A stretch of DNA of 64,000 nucleotides from Hassallia sp050875635 (GTDB lineage: Bacteria; Cyanobacteriota; Cyanobacteriia; Cyanobacteriales; Nostocaceae): contig NZ_JBPAOH010000004.1 of assembly GCF_050875635.1 (NCBI RefSeq), forward strand, positions 1 to 64,000, written 5' to 3'. Position 1 is the stretch's first letter. Each line of letters starts with the position of its first letter. Positions 26,538 through 34,636 of the stretch are shown one piece after another. The position numbers and the translations under genes were made by a program. The notes beneath the pieces were generated by a model. That model had not been told where the DNA came from, did no database searches, and worked only from the letters and a program-made list of their open reading frames with translations.

Positions 26538-27413
26538 ATGGATAGACGTTTAGAGGGTAAGGTTGCGATAGTAACTGGTGCTGGTACTGGTATTGGAGAA
26601 GCGATCGCTCACAAATTTGCAAAAGTTGGTGCTTCAGTGGTTGTCAACGGATTACAAGACGATCCGATTGAAGATGTAGTGCAGTCGATTAAACATTATG
26701 GGGGGAAAGCGATCGCTTACGCGGGAGACGTTTCCCAAGAGTTTCACGCTAAAAATTGCGTGCAAACTGCAATCAATGCTTACGGCAAGTTAGATATCTT
26801 AATCAACAACGCTGGAGTTTTTCTGGTTACAGCGGAAACAGAAGATTACCCCATCGATGTATTTGATGACACAATTCGCATGAACCTTCGTTCAGCGTTT
26901 TTGATGACAAAATTCTCACTTCCCCACCTTCAGAAAACGCGGGGAAACATCGTCTCAGCAGGTTCCGAAGCCGGCTTCAACGGCTTACCATACAACACAA
27001 CATACGGTGGTACCAAAGGCTGGATGCATTCATTTATGCAAGGTGTAGCCGTCGAACAAGCCAAACATGGTATCCGTGCTAATTGTGTCTGTCCCGGTGC
27101 AATTGATACTGCCTGGACGCACAAAGAAACAGGTCCAATGGACGCGAAGATGGAAAAATCCCTAATTGATGGTACACCATTAGCGCGACGCGGTACACCA
27201 GAAGAAATGGCAAATGTCTACGCCTTCATCGCTTCCGACGAAGCCAGCTACGTCACCGGCGCACTCTGGCTAGCTGATGGTGGCGTTACCGTCGCCAAAG
27301 GATCTGCCGGTTCAGAAACTCCATTGTGGATGCGCTTTGCACCCAAAGGCGAATTGCGGCTCGATCACTCTAAAGAAGGATTAGAAAATAAAGAAACTCA
27401 GACGCTGAAGTAG
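26538..27413 (+). CDS. Short-chain dehydrogenase/reductase (SDR)
   Basis: The 291-residue classical SDR has cofactor motif TGAGTGIG, NNAG at the strand-4 position, and catalytic Tyr156/Lys160 in YGGTK with a preceding Ser in SAGSEAG. Start at 26538 is set by the strong site aggagg 7 nt upstream; a longer in-frame extension is STRR sequence. A C-terminal tail (KGELRLDHSKEGLENK) extends beyond the SDR core. NAD(P) preference and substrate cannot be read. It opens the plus-strand stress island. Confidence 0.92.
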   Translation: MDRRLEGKVAIVTGAGTGIGEAIAHKFAKVGASVVVNGLQDDPIEDVVQSIKHYGGKAIAYAGDVSQEFHAKNCVQTAINAYGKLDILINNAGVFLVTAETEDYPIDVFDDTIRMNLRSAFLMTKFSLPHLQKTRGNIVSAGSEAGFNGLPYNTTYGGTKGWMHSFMQGVAVEQAKHGIRANCVCPGAIDTAWTHKETGPMDAKMEKSLIDGTPLARRGTPEEMANVYAFIASDEASYVTGALWLADGGVTVAKGSAGSETPLWMRFAPKGELRLDHSKEGLENKETQTLK

Positions 27414-27417
27414 AAAG

Positions 27418-27525
27418 TGGGGAGTGGGGGAGATGGGGGGATGGGGAGAAAAAATTGTCCCCTTGTCTCCCTTGTCCCCCTTGTCTCCCTTGTCCCCCTC
27501 TCTCCCTGTCCTCTACTCTCTCCTG
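27418..27525. repeat. G-rich then C-rich STRR tract
   Basis: ggggaga units followed by ttgtcccc / ttgtctccc units lie between the convergent SDR and DUF6335 genes. Its right end overlaps the last codons of the DUF6335 gene. Confidence 0.8.
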
Positions 27526-27974
27526 TCTCCATAATCTTCAGAAGACTTGGGATCTAACTCCCATCGTCCATCGTCCCGCTGTTCTAACATTTCGCTTGTC
27601 CGCAGAAACGCGGCGTCATCCATTTCTATTCCTACAGCAGCCCCAATTTCGTCTACAATATCTTGATCGGGAGTGGAAGCAGTACCACCAATAGCTTCAT
27701 CACCATCCATAGCTGCTTGTTGCCAACCGGCATCAACATCCCCTCCACTTAGTTCTGGACTGGTGTATGTAGCATACTCATCCAACTCTTCTTCCATTTC
27801 TCGCCCGCCGACATTGTAGCCCGGTGATTCTTTGACACCAGTACCATAGGATTCAGTAATTTCCTGTGGTAGGTCGGAAATTTCTTCTGGTAAATTATCT
27901 TCGGATTGAAGTTCTTTATCTGGATCTACACGGTTGACTTGAGCTTCTAAATCTACTTGTTGTTGATCCGCCAT
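27513..27974 (-). CDS. Acidic DUF6335-like protein
   Basis: The 153 residues are very acidic. They include GTGVKESPGYNVGGREM, LSGGDVDAGWQQAAMDGDEAIGG, TPDQDIVDEIGAAVGIE and RWELDPKSSEDY, the pattern I associate with the cyanobacterial DUF6335 family. It has no signal peptide or membrane segment. It is the only minus-strand gene within the stress island, and its final codons run into an STRR tract. Function unknown; the family is often found with stress genes in cyanobacteria, as far as I recall. Confidence 0.8.
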   Translation of the reverse strand: MADQQQVDLEAQVNRVDPDKELQSEDNLPEEISDLPQEITESYGTGVKESPGYNVGGREMEEELDEYATYTSPELSGGDVDAGWQQAAMDGDEAIGGTASTPDQDIVDEIGAAVGIEMDDAAFLRTSEMLEQRDDGRWELDPKSSEDYGDRRE

Positions 27975-28285
27975 AATTCTAAATATTTCTGCTTCTCCAA
28001 AATAGCGCTTTCCCTCATTTGGCTTGTCTCCCTAGGGATGTATTACTTGAGATGGAAAAAAATCTATCCCTTTGGAGTGAAGTGAAGATAACTGTTGCTG
28101 CATACTATTAAAAATGTGAATTTATGCTCAAGTGATTGAAAATTAAATAATTAATCAGGGAAATTAGATTTTTTGACAAAATAAAATCGAGCTTCTTAGC
28201 TGAGAATTGTGAATGGTAAGCAAATATTTTAAAGAATTAAAAACTCCAAAAAGCATTGATTATTTTTTAGAAGCGGAGGAAGCAA
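27975..28285. promoter_or_regulatory. AT-rich divergent promoter region
   Basis: A 311-bp gap between divergent DUF6335 and DUF2267 genes. It is AT-rich with no repeat of the dispersed families. It must carry both promoters, but no clear regulator site is visible. Confidence 0.45.
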
Positions 28286-28684
28286 GTGAAATACGACCAG
28301 TTTATTAAACATGTCCAAAGCGTTGCTCAATTAGATTCTCGTGAAGAGGCAGAACGTGCTACTCGTGCTACGTTGGAAACTATTCGAGAACGGATTGTGG
28401 GTGATGAAGGTAAGGATTTGGCTTCACAGTTGCCGAAAGAATTAGGTGAATTTTTGCGCGGTCGCGAAGGCGAAAATGGTCAGCATTTTGGCTTGGAAGA
28501 ATTTATCAAAATGGTGAGTGAAAAGGAAAATGTAGAACCCACTGCCGCTGTAATTCATGTCCGGGCTGTTTTTACTGTGTTGCAAAGTGCTGTAAGTCCG
28601 GGTGAGTTTGCAGATTTGCAAGCAAATTTTTCCCCAGATTATGCGGAAATATTTCCAGCGGGTTCAACTGTAGTTTCGCAGTGA
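28286..28684 (+). CDS. DUF2267 protein
   Basis: The 132 residues match DUF2267: MKYDQFIKHVQSVAQLDSREEAERATRATL, LASQLPKELGEFL and HVRAVFTVLQSAVSPGEFADLQANFSPDYAEIF. Start is GTG at 28286, with the ribosome site ggagga at 28275-28280; no ATG fits. Proteins of this family occur in general stress regions of many bacteria; the molecular role is unknown. It is followed closely by the DJ-1 fusion gene. Confidence 0.9.
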   Translation: MKYDQFIKHVQSVAQLDSREEAERATRATLETIRERIVGDEGKDLASQLPKELGEFLRGREGENGQHFGLEEFIKMVSEKENVEPTAAVIHVRAVFTVLQSAVSPGEFADLQANFSPDYAEIFPAGSTVVSQ

Positions 28685-28736
28685 AGATTTGAGAAGATTT
28701 GAGAAGATTTGAGAAGATTTGAGCGCTGAAGCGCTC
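28683..28736. repeat. 10-bp tandem repeat and short hairpin
   Basis: Four tandem copies of a 10-mer (agatttgaga) start at the stop codon of the DUF2267 gene, followed by the hairpin gagcgc-tgaa-gcgctc (28721-28736). The hairpin shares gcgctgaagcgct with the larger palindrome at 35810. Confidence 0.8.
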
Positions 28737-28765
28737 ACTACGTAAGTAAATTAAGAGGTGATTTA

Positions 28766-29848
28766 ATGGCATTTAATAATGGCAATAAAAAAGTCGCTAT
28801 CCTGATTGAGAATGGGGTAGAGGATGCGGAATTTCAAGTTCCTTATAACGGGCTAAAACAAGCGGGGATGGAGGTAGTTGTCCTCGGTGCCAGGATGAAT
28901 GAAAAGTATAAGGGCAAACAAGGCAAAGTTTCTCAGCAAGCTGATGGGACTACTACTGAAGCGATCGCCTCGGAATTTGATGCGGTGGTAATTCCTGGTG
29001 GAATGGCACCCGACCACATGCGACGCAACCCGAACACTGTACGCTTTGTCCAACAAGCGATGCAGCAAGGTAAATTAATCGCGGCAGTTTGTCACGGACC
29101 GCAAGTTTTAATTGAAGGGGATTTGCTCAAAGATAAACAAGCTACAGGTTTCAGCGCTATTCGCAAGGACATGATCAATGCGGGTGCAAAATATGCTGAC
29201 GAACCTTTGGTAGTTGATGGTAATTTGATTACCTCGCGTCAACCGGGAGATTTGGCAATCTTCACCACAGCTATCTTGAGTCGTTTGGGTTACGGTGGCA
29301 AGGATGCTGCATTACCTCAAGAGAATGATACAAGCGCGGAATGGTGGAAGCTAGCTGATGCTTGGGGTGGTTCAACTAAGGGTGATATTGTCAAGGGTGT
29401 AAATACTGCTCTTGCTGGTGAGCGTTATTCGTTGGAAGCTTTGGAGAAGTATTTTGAGAAAGAGTCAGATGCTCAAGTTAAGGCGTTGTTTCAAGAGATA
29501 ATTACTAATAAACAACGTCACATCCTCAAGCTGGAAACTTATCTTGACAGGTTGGGTGAGAAGCCTTCTTTAGCCGCTAATATCGCGAATCAATACGCGA
29601 AGGTGAAAACGGCTATGACCGGAAGTGATGATACGTTTCAATTGCGATCGGCTTTGGGCGATGTGCAAACTGGTATCGGTGATATTGGCAATTTGTGTCC
29701 TATGTATACTGACCCGGTAGCTACTGCGCTGTTTACGGATATTTACAATGATTTGTTGGTTTCTGAACAGCGATTGGCGGAACTGTATCAACAGCGGATG
29801 GGGCTGGATGTGAAGCCTGCGAAGCCGACGACGGGTGCGGCTGTGTAG
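28766..29848 (+). CDS. DJ-1/PfpI domain fused to a ferritin-like domain
   Basis: In this 360-residue protein residues 1-180 are a DJ-1/PfpI (class I glutamine amidotransferase-like) domain with the nucleophile-elbow Cys109 in AAVCHGPQ and the acidic residue of NGVEDAEF. Residues about 205-345 are a four-helix ferritin-like region (VNTALAGERYSLEALEKYF, EIITNKQRHILKLETYLDRLG) with Glu and His positions compatible with a DUF2383/DUF892-type bundle. Hydrolase or deglycase activity on stress-damaged molecules, combined with metal or peroxide handling, is inferred. Ribosome site aagagg lies 9 nt upstream of the ATG. It sits between DUF2267 and SRPBCC genes, probably in one transcript. Confidence 0.87.
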   Translation: MAFNNGNKKVAILIENGVEDAEFQVPYNGLKQAGMEVVVLGARMNEKYKGKQGKVSQQADGTTTEAIASEFDAVVIPGGMAPDHMRRNPNTVRFVQQAMQQGKLIAAVCHGPQVLIEGDLLKDKQATGFSAIRKDMINAGAKYADEPLVVDGNLITSRQPGDLAIFTTAILSRLGYGGKDAALPQENDTSAEWWKLADAWGGSTKGDIVKGVNTALAGERYSLEALEKYFEKESDAQVKALFQEIITNKQRHILKLETYLDRLGEKPSLAANIANQYAKVKTAMTGSDDTFQLRSALGDVQTGIGDIGNLCPMYTDPVATALFTDIYNDLLVSEQRLAELYQQRMGLDVKPAKPTTGAAV

Positions 29849-29959
29849 ATGTAGGTTTTTATTAAACGAACCGCAAAGGCGCGAAGAGCGCTAAGGAAGA
29901 AGTTATAGAGGGTTTTTGCGTCTTTGTGGTTATTTTTACGGAGAGAGGGAGATAAAAAG

Positions 29960-30658
29960 ATGGCTTCGAGTTCGGGGAATGAGTTGAGTAAGGGTCAAGG
30001 CGCTGAGGCGGGTGAAACTGAGCGTTGGGCGTCTCTTTTGGGTGGTGGGGCGATGGTGCTGATGGGTTTGAGTCAGCGTTCTTTGCGCGGGGTGCTGATG
30101 GCTGTAGCTGGGGGCGGTTTGGTGTATCAAGGTGTAACTAAGCAAAGCACGATTCAGCAAGCACAGGAGGCGATTGGTATAAGTAAATCTATTAAGGTTG
30201 AAAAGACGGTAACGATAAATAAGCCTGCGGATGAACTTTATCGCTTTTGGCACGATTTTGAGAATTTGCCTCGGTTTATGAAGCATCTCAAATCTGTGAG
30301 TGTGCAAAATGATAAAAGGTCGCATTGGATTGCGAATGCACCTTTGGATAGTAGTGTGGAATGGGATGCAGATATATTGGAAGACCGAGAAAATGAGTTT
30401 ATTTCTTGGGCTTCGGTGGAAGGTGCAGATGTGGAAAATTCTGGTTTTATTCGCTTTAAGAAAGCACCAGGCGATCGCGGTACTGAAGTAAAGGTTGTTC
30501 TTGAATATAGCCCGCCAGGTGGAGCGATCGCATCTGTATTTGCTAAACTTTTTGGTGAAGAACCAGAACAACAAATTGGTGATGATTTACGCCGTTTCAA
30601 AATGCTAATGGAAGCTGGCGAAATTGCCACTACTGAAGGACAACCAAAGGGTGGTTAG
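29960..30658 (+). CDS. SRPBCC (START-like) protein with N-terminal hydrophobic hairpin
   Basis: In this 232-residue protein residues 25-65 contain a glycine-rich hydrophobic hairpin (LLGGGAMVLMGLSQRSL, VLMAVAGGGLVYQG), similar to a YgaP/DUF2892-type membrane region. Residues about 80-215 are an SRPBCC/polyketide cyclase-like domain (VEKTVTINKPADELYRFWHDFENLPRFM, EWDADILEDRENEFISW, GTEVKVVLEY). It probably binds a lipid or other hydrophobic ligand at the membrane. Start at 29960 follows gagagggagat; an upstream extension is in repeat sequence (relative of the 93-bp MITE at 29858-29925). Ligand unknown. Confidence 0.88.
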   Translation: MASSSGNELSKGQGAEAGETERWASLLGGGAMVLMGLSQRSLRGVLMAVAGGGLVYQGVTKQSTIQQAQEAIGISKSIKVEKTVTINKPADELYRFWHDFENLPRFMKHLKSVSVQNDKRSHWIANAPLDSSVEWDADILEDRENEFISWASVEGADVENSGFIRFKKAPGDRGTEVKVVLEYSPPGGAIASVFAKLFGEEPEQQIGDDLRRFKMLMEAGEIATTEGQPKGG

Positions 30659-30708
30659 TAGTTGGTTGTTAGTGGTTAGTAGTTAGTTGGGAATTACTAC
30701 TAGCTACT

Positions 30709-30769
30709 AACCCTTCGGGTTCGGCAGTCGCTCATGGGGGAAACCCCCAAGACCGCGCTGCCTCACCAG
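30709..30769. repeat. Palindromic intergenic repeats
   Basis: aaccc-ttc-gggtt, then ggggg-aaa-ccccc (30736-30748) inside a ggcagtcgctcat...ctgcctcacc unit. This short palindromic repeat is of a type familiar from Nostocales intergenic regions. It follows the SRPBCC stop codon and may end that transcript. Confidence 0.6.
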
Positions 30770-30817
30770 TAACAATTAACTACTAACAATCCAAAATCTA
30801 AAATCCCAAATATATAT

Positions 30818-31987
30818 ATGAAAGCAGTCTGCTGGCATGGTGCTAATGATGTGCGGGTGGAAACGGTGCCAGACCCGAAAATTATCAACCCGCGTGATGC
30901 TATTGTCAAAATTACTTCAACGGCAATTTGCGGTAGTGATTTGCATATTTATGGTGGCTACATTCCCACTGTGCAATCAGGTGACATTATCGGTCACGAA
31001 TTCATGGGGGAAGTGGTTGATGTTGGCAGTAGTATAAGTAATTTAAAAATAGGCGATCGCGTTGTCGTTCCTTCGATGATCGGTTGCGGTAACTGTCATT
31101 ATTGCCAGCGTGATATGTGGTCGTTGTGCGACAATTCCAACCAAAACGGTTGGATGGAAGAAAAGTTGTTTGGCAGTATCACTTCAGCAATTTACGGCTA
31201 CTCGCACACCTTCGGTGGTTATGCCGGCGGACAAGCAGAATATGTCCGCGTACCTTTTGCCGATGTCGGTGTGGTAAAAGTCCCCAAAGATATACCCGAT
31301 GAAAAGTTACTTTTTATCTCCGATGCCATCCCCACCGGCTATATGGGTGCAGAATTATGCGATATTAAACCTGGTGATATTGTAGCCGTTTGGGGTTGCG
31401 GTGCTGTCGGACAATTCGCCATGATTAGCGCTTACATGATGGGTGCTGAAAAAGTTATCGGCATTGACCGCTTTCCAGAACGCTTAGAAATGGCAAAAAA
31501 TTTCGCCAAAGCCGAAATTATCAACTATGAAGAAGTTGATGCCGGCGAAGCTTTAAAAGAAATGACCGGCGGTCGCGGTCCTGATGCATGTATCGACGCT
31601 GTGGGATTAGAAGCGCACGGTGTCGGTTTTGAAGACTTTTACGACCAGACAAAGCAAAAGTTGCGGTTAGAAACAGACCGTCCCCACGTACTGCGGCAAA
31701 TGATGCTTGCTTGTCGTAAAGGAGGCACCCTTTCAATTATGGGTGTTTACGGTGGTTTTGTTGATAAAATTCCGTTTGGTGCAGCCTTTAACAAAGCCTT
31801 GACTTTCCGGATGGGACAAATGCATGGTCAAAAATACATGCACAAGTTGCTAGAGCTAGTTTTAGATGGAAAATTAGATCCATCTGTGGTTGTTAGCCAT
31901 CAATTACCCCTGGAACAAGCACCTCACGGCTACCACATTTTTCAACAAAAAGAGGATAACTGCATCAAAGTTGTTCTCAAACCATGA
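30818..31987 (+). CDS. Zinc-dependent alcohol dehydrogenase, formaldehyde-dehydrogenase-like (copy 1)
   Basis: This 389-residue medium-chain dehydrogenase has catalytic zinc Cys38 with His60/Glu61 (GHEFMGE), structural zinc Cys90, Cys93, Cys96 and Cys104, and Rossmann motif WGCGAVGQF. The long insert with EEKLFGSITSAIYGYSHTFGG and the C-terminal HQLPLEQAPHGYHIF match the group annotated as glutathione-independent formaldehyde dehydrogenase-like. It would oxidise an alcohol or aldehyde with NAD(P). It is paralogous to the gene at 33318, which is very similar throughout, so the pair arose by duplication. A detoxification role in the stress island is inferred. Confidence 0.9.
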   Translation: MKAVCWHGANDVRVETVPDPKIINPRDAIVKITSTAICGSDLHIYGGYIPTVQSGDIIGHEFMGEVVDVGSSISNLKIGDRVVVPSMIGCGNCHYCQRDMWSLCDNSNQNGWMEEKLFGSITSAIYGYSHTFGGYAGGQAEYVRVPFADVGVVKVPKDIPDEKLLFISDAIPTGYMGAELCDIKPGDIVAVWGCGAVGQFAMISAYMMGAEKVIGIDRFPERLEMAKNFAKAEIINYEEVDAGEALKEMTGGRGPDACIDAVGLEAHGVGFEDFYDQTKQKLRLETDRPHVLRQMMLACRKGGTLSIMGVYGGFVDKIPFGAAFNKALTFRMGQMHGQKYMHKLLELVLDGKLDPSVVVSHQLPLEQAPHGYHIFQQKEDNCIKVVLKP

Positions 31988-31991
31988 AATC

Positions 31992-32014
31992 GGTAGGGAT
32001 GGAGTTTCCCTACC
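31992..32014. repeat. Hairpin after first alcohol dehydrogenase
   Basis: ggtaggga / tccctacc 8-bp stem with a 7-nt loop, 4 bp after the stop codon. Possible terminator or dispersed palindrome; no strong T run follows. Confidence 0.5.
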
Positions 32015-32051
32015 CATATTGTTCAATTAAATAATTCAATCGGAGGCTTTC

Positions 32052-32603
32052 GTGAAACAATTTTTGCACAGAGTTTTAACAGTTGTTTTCGCTGCATTTA
32101 TATTTATTGGCGCTCAAGCTTTTGGTTACGGCAATGCATTGCAAGCGTTTGCTGATGATACCGTCGAATCACCAATCGGTATTTATTACAAAGGAACCCC
32201 AGATGAATCGGCGCCAAACAAAACCAACTCAACAGTAGAAGGTGGCAAGAATAAGCTAAAAAGTACTGTTGATAATCTTCGCGGAACTGCTAAAGATGCT
32301 GTGAAGTCAACCAAGAAAGGAATTGATGACGCTGCAAAATCAACAGGTGAAACTGTCAAATCACGACTCGGCACTTATTATAAAGGTACACCGCACTCAT
32401 CTGCATTAGAGACAGACACCAAGTCGGTTGATACAGGTAAAAATCCTTTGCAAAAAATCGCTGAGAATGTTCGCGAAAAACTCAATCTTGATGAACCACT
32501 TCCAGAAAGTACAAAAGAGTTTTTGGGTGAAACAGAGAAGAGAGTTGAAAAGGCTGTTAAACCAATAACTGGAACTAAAGAAGGTTATCACCAAGTCAGA
32601 TAA
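32052..32603 (+). CDS. Exported, low-complexity LEA-like protein with two YYKGTP motifs
   Basis: The 183-residue protein has a Sec signal peptide (about 1-34, ending LQAFADD). The mature part is rich in Lys, Thr, Ser, Asp and Glu, with amphipathic KNKLKSTVDNLRGTAKDAVK, resembling LEA-type or apolipophorin-like helices. IYYKGTPDES and TYYKGTPHSS show an internal duplication. The C-terminal NVREKLNLDEPLPESTKEFL is shared with the protein at 32804. Start is GTG at 32052, after the strong site cggagg. A protective periplasmic role under desiccation or oxidative stress is inferred; no named family. Confidence 0.75.
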   Translation: MKQFLHRVLTVVFAAFIFIGAQAFGYGNALQAFADDTVESPIGIYYKGTPDESAPNKTNSTVEGGKNKLKSTVDNLRGTAKDAVKSTKKGIDDAAKSTGETVKSRLGTYYKGTPHSSALETDTKSVDTGKNPLQKIAENVREKLNLDEPLPESTKEFLGETEKRVEKAVKPITGTKEGYHQVR

Positions 32604-32660
32604 TCAGTTTGAGAGGATTTATCCTTTCTGATTTAGGAATGAGCGCTTTCCTCAAGTCTT

Positions 32661-32688
32661 GTAGTGGCAATTCATGAATTGCCCCTAC
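32661..32688. repeat. Dispersed palindrome
   Basis: gtagtggcaattca / tgaattgcccctac, 14-bp arms with one mismatch, between the two exported paralogues. At 32708-32720 it is followed by a gtgcgtaagtcct end of the 93-bp MITE family. Confidence 0.7.
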
Positions 32689-32803
32689 GTAAATTCAATT
32701 GGTAAGACGACATGAGTGCGTAAGTCCTATGATTAAAAAAAGAGTTATGAGTTGGAATCTAACTCATAACTCTTAGAATAAAAATTGGATAAAAAGGTAT
32801 TTT

Positions 32804-33130
32804 ATGAAAGTGATTTATTCACATAAAAATTTCCGATTACATCAGATTTTCAAAGCTATTTTGGTAGTATTTGCAATATTGTTTTTGCAATGTTTTGGTG
32901 ACATTAATGTATTGCCAGCGCTGGCTGATACCGCGAAAACACCAGAAGCTAAATATTACAATGCACAACCGACTGAAAAAGATAAACAGTTAATTGACAA
33001 TGCCAAAAAGAACTTAAAAGGCATTGGTGAAAATGTTCGCGATAAGCTCAATCTTGATGAACCTTTACCCCAAAGTACCAAAGAGTTTTTGAATTCAACT
33101 AAAGAAAAAGCTGACCAGATTACCAAATAA
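32804..33130 (+). CDS. Small exported paralogue of the LEA-like protein
   Basis: The 108-residue protein has a signal peptide of about 42 residues ending VLPALADT; mature KYYNAQPTEKDKQLIDNAKKN is followed by NVRDKLNLDEPLPQSTKEFL, which is clearly homologous to the C-terminus of the gene at 32052. It lacks the middle duplicated part. It sits between the two alcohol dehydrogenase paralogues, so the two enzyme/exported-protein pairs look like one duplicated segment. Confidence 0.72.
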   Translation: MKVIYSHKNFRLHQIFKAILVVFAILFLQCFGDINVLPALADTAKTPEAKYYNAQPTEKDKQLIDNAKKNLKGIGENVRDKLNLDEPLPQSTKEFLNSTKEKADQITK

Positions 33131-33317
33131 ACCAAGCGATACTACTCAAAAAAATACTTGTTAGTGGTTAGGGGTTAGTGGGAGCGTTGTTGATGGTTAA
33201 CAATCAACTATCAACTAACCAGTTTTAAACTTTAGTCAGCAGTTATCAACTATCCACTATCAACTAACCACTACCCACTACCCACTAACAACTAACAACC
33301 AACAACTAACAACTATT

Positions 33318-34487
33318 ATGAAAGCAGTATGCTGGCACGGCGCCACTGATGTAAGAGTTGATACAGTGCCAGATCCAAAAATTCTTAACCCGCGTGATGC
33401 TATTGTCAAAATAACATCAACGGCAATTTGCGGTTCTGATTTGCATCTTTTCAATGGCTACATCCCGACGATGGAAAAAGGTGATATCCTTGGTCATGAA
33501 TTCATGGGGGAAGTAGTTGAACTTGGTAGCGCAGTTAATAATGTCAAAGTAGGCGATCGCGTCGTCGTTCCCTTTACAATAGCCTGTGGTAACTGCTTTT
33601 TCTGCAATACTGATTTATGGTCGCTGTGCGATAACTCCAACCCCAACGGTTGGCTAGCAGAAAAAATCATGGGTCATTCTCCCTCTGGTCTATTTGGCTA
33701 CTCTCATATTTTCGGGGGTTACGCAGGCGGTCAGGCAGAATATGCCCGCGTACCCTTTGCTGATGTGGGTTTATTCAAAATCCCTGATGGGTTAACAGAC
33801 GATCAAGTATTATTTTTAACTGACATTTTCCCCACCGGTTACATGGCTGCGGAGAACTGCCACATTAAACCCGGTGATATCGTCGCCGTTTGGGGTTGCG
33901 GACCAGTTGGACAATTCGCCATCAGAAGCGCTTTTATGTTCGGTGCAGAACGTGTCATCGCCATCGATCGCGTTCCCGAACGCTTGCAAATGGCGAAAGA
34001 ATATGGTAAGGCAGAAGTCCTTAACTACGAAGAAGTTGATGTTGGGGAAGTCCTCAAAGAAATGACCGGCGGTCGCGGTCCCGACGCTGTGATTGATGCA
34101 GTCGGACTCGAAGCACACGGCAATGACTTGATGGGCTTATACGACAGAGTAAAACAAGAGTTGCGTCTAGAACCAGACAGACCAACCGCATTAAGAAACG
34201 CGATCGTTGCTTGTGGCAAAGGTGGTCACGTATCAGTTGCAGGTGCTTACGGTGGCTTCCTCGACAAATTCCCGATGGGTGCAGCCATGAACAAAGCCTT
34301 AACCTTCAAGATGGGACAAACTCACGTCCACAGATACTTGCGTCCTTTACTTGAGCGCATCCAAAACGGCGAAATCGATCCATCGTTTATTATCACCCAC
34401 CGCCTTCCGCTAGAACAAGCACCCCACGCCTACGAGATTTTCAAACATAAAAAAGACAACTGCATCAAAGTTGTACTCAAACCGTAA
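33318..34487 (+). CDS. Zinc-dependent alcohol dehydrogenase, formaldehyde-dehydrogenase-like (copy 2)
   Basis: This 389-residue paralogue of the enzyme at 30818 has identical length and spacing of zinc ligands (Cys38, GHEFMGE, Cys90/93/96/104 in ACGNCFFCNTDLWSLC). The Rossmann motif is WGCGPVGQF. Differences cluster in the substrate region (HLFNGYIPTMEKG, FTIACGNCFF), so substrate range may differ. The upstream leader (33140-33315) is made of ctaacaac STRR units with no visible ribosome site. Confidence 0.9.
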   Translation: MKAVCWHGATDVRVDTVPDPKILNPRDAIVKITSTAICGSDLHLFNGYIPTMEKGDILGHEFMGEVVELGSAVNNVKVGDRVVVPFTIACGNCFFCNTDLWSLCDNSNPNGWLAEKIMGHSPSGLFGYSHIFGGYAGGQAEYARVPFADVGLFKIPDGLTDDQVLFLTDIFPTGYMAAENCHIKPGDIVAVWGCGPVGQFAIRSAFMFGAERVIAIDRVPERLQMAKEYGKAEVLNYEEVDVGEVLKEMTGGRGPDAVIDAVGLEAHGNDLMGLYDRVKQELRLEPDRPTALRNAIVACGKGGHVSVAGAYGGFLDKFPMGAAMNKALTFKMGQTHVHRYLRPLLERIQNGEIDPSFIITHRLPLEQAPHAYEIFKHKKDNCIKVVLKP

Positions 34488-34620
34488 GGGAATGGGGAAT
34501 GGGGAATGGGGAATGGGGAGACAAGGAGACAAGGGGACAAGGAGACAAGGGGAGATGCCCAATGCCCAATGCCCAATGCCCAATGCCCAATTACCAATTA
34601 CCCATTACCCATTACCAATT
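34488..34620. repeat. STRR tract before the Gfo/Idh gene
   Basis: ggggaat units, then aaggagac units, then gcccaat and attaccc units, in blocks that could fold back on each other. It creates an in-frame upstream extension of the next gene that should not be annotated. Confidence 0.85.
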
Positions 34621-34636
34621 AGCAATTGAAAATTTT

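Noticed and set aside
29936..30574. 212-residue frame antisense to the SRPBCC gene
   Set aside because: Lys/Arg/Thr/His-rich, low-complexity translation with no domain; the plus-strand frame encodes a clear SRPBCC protein.
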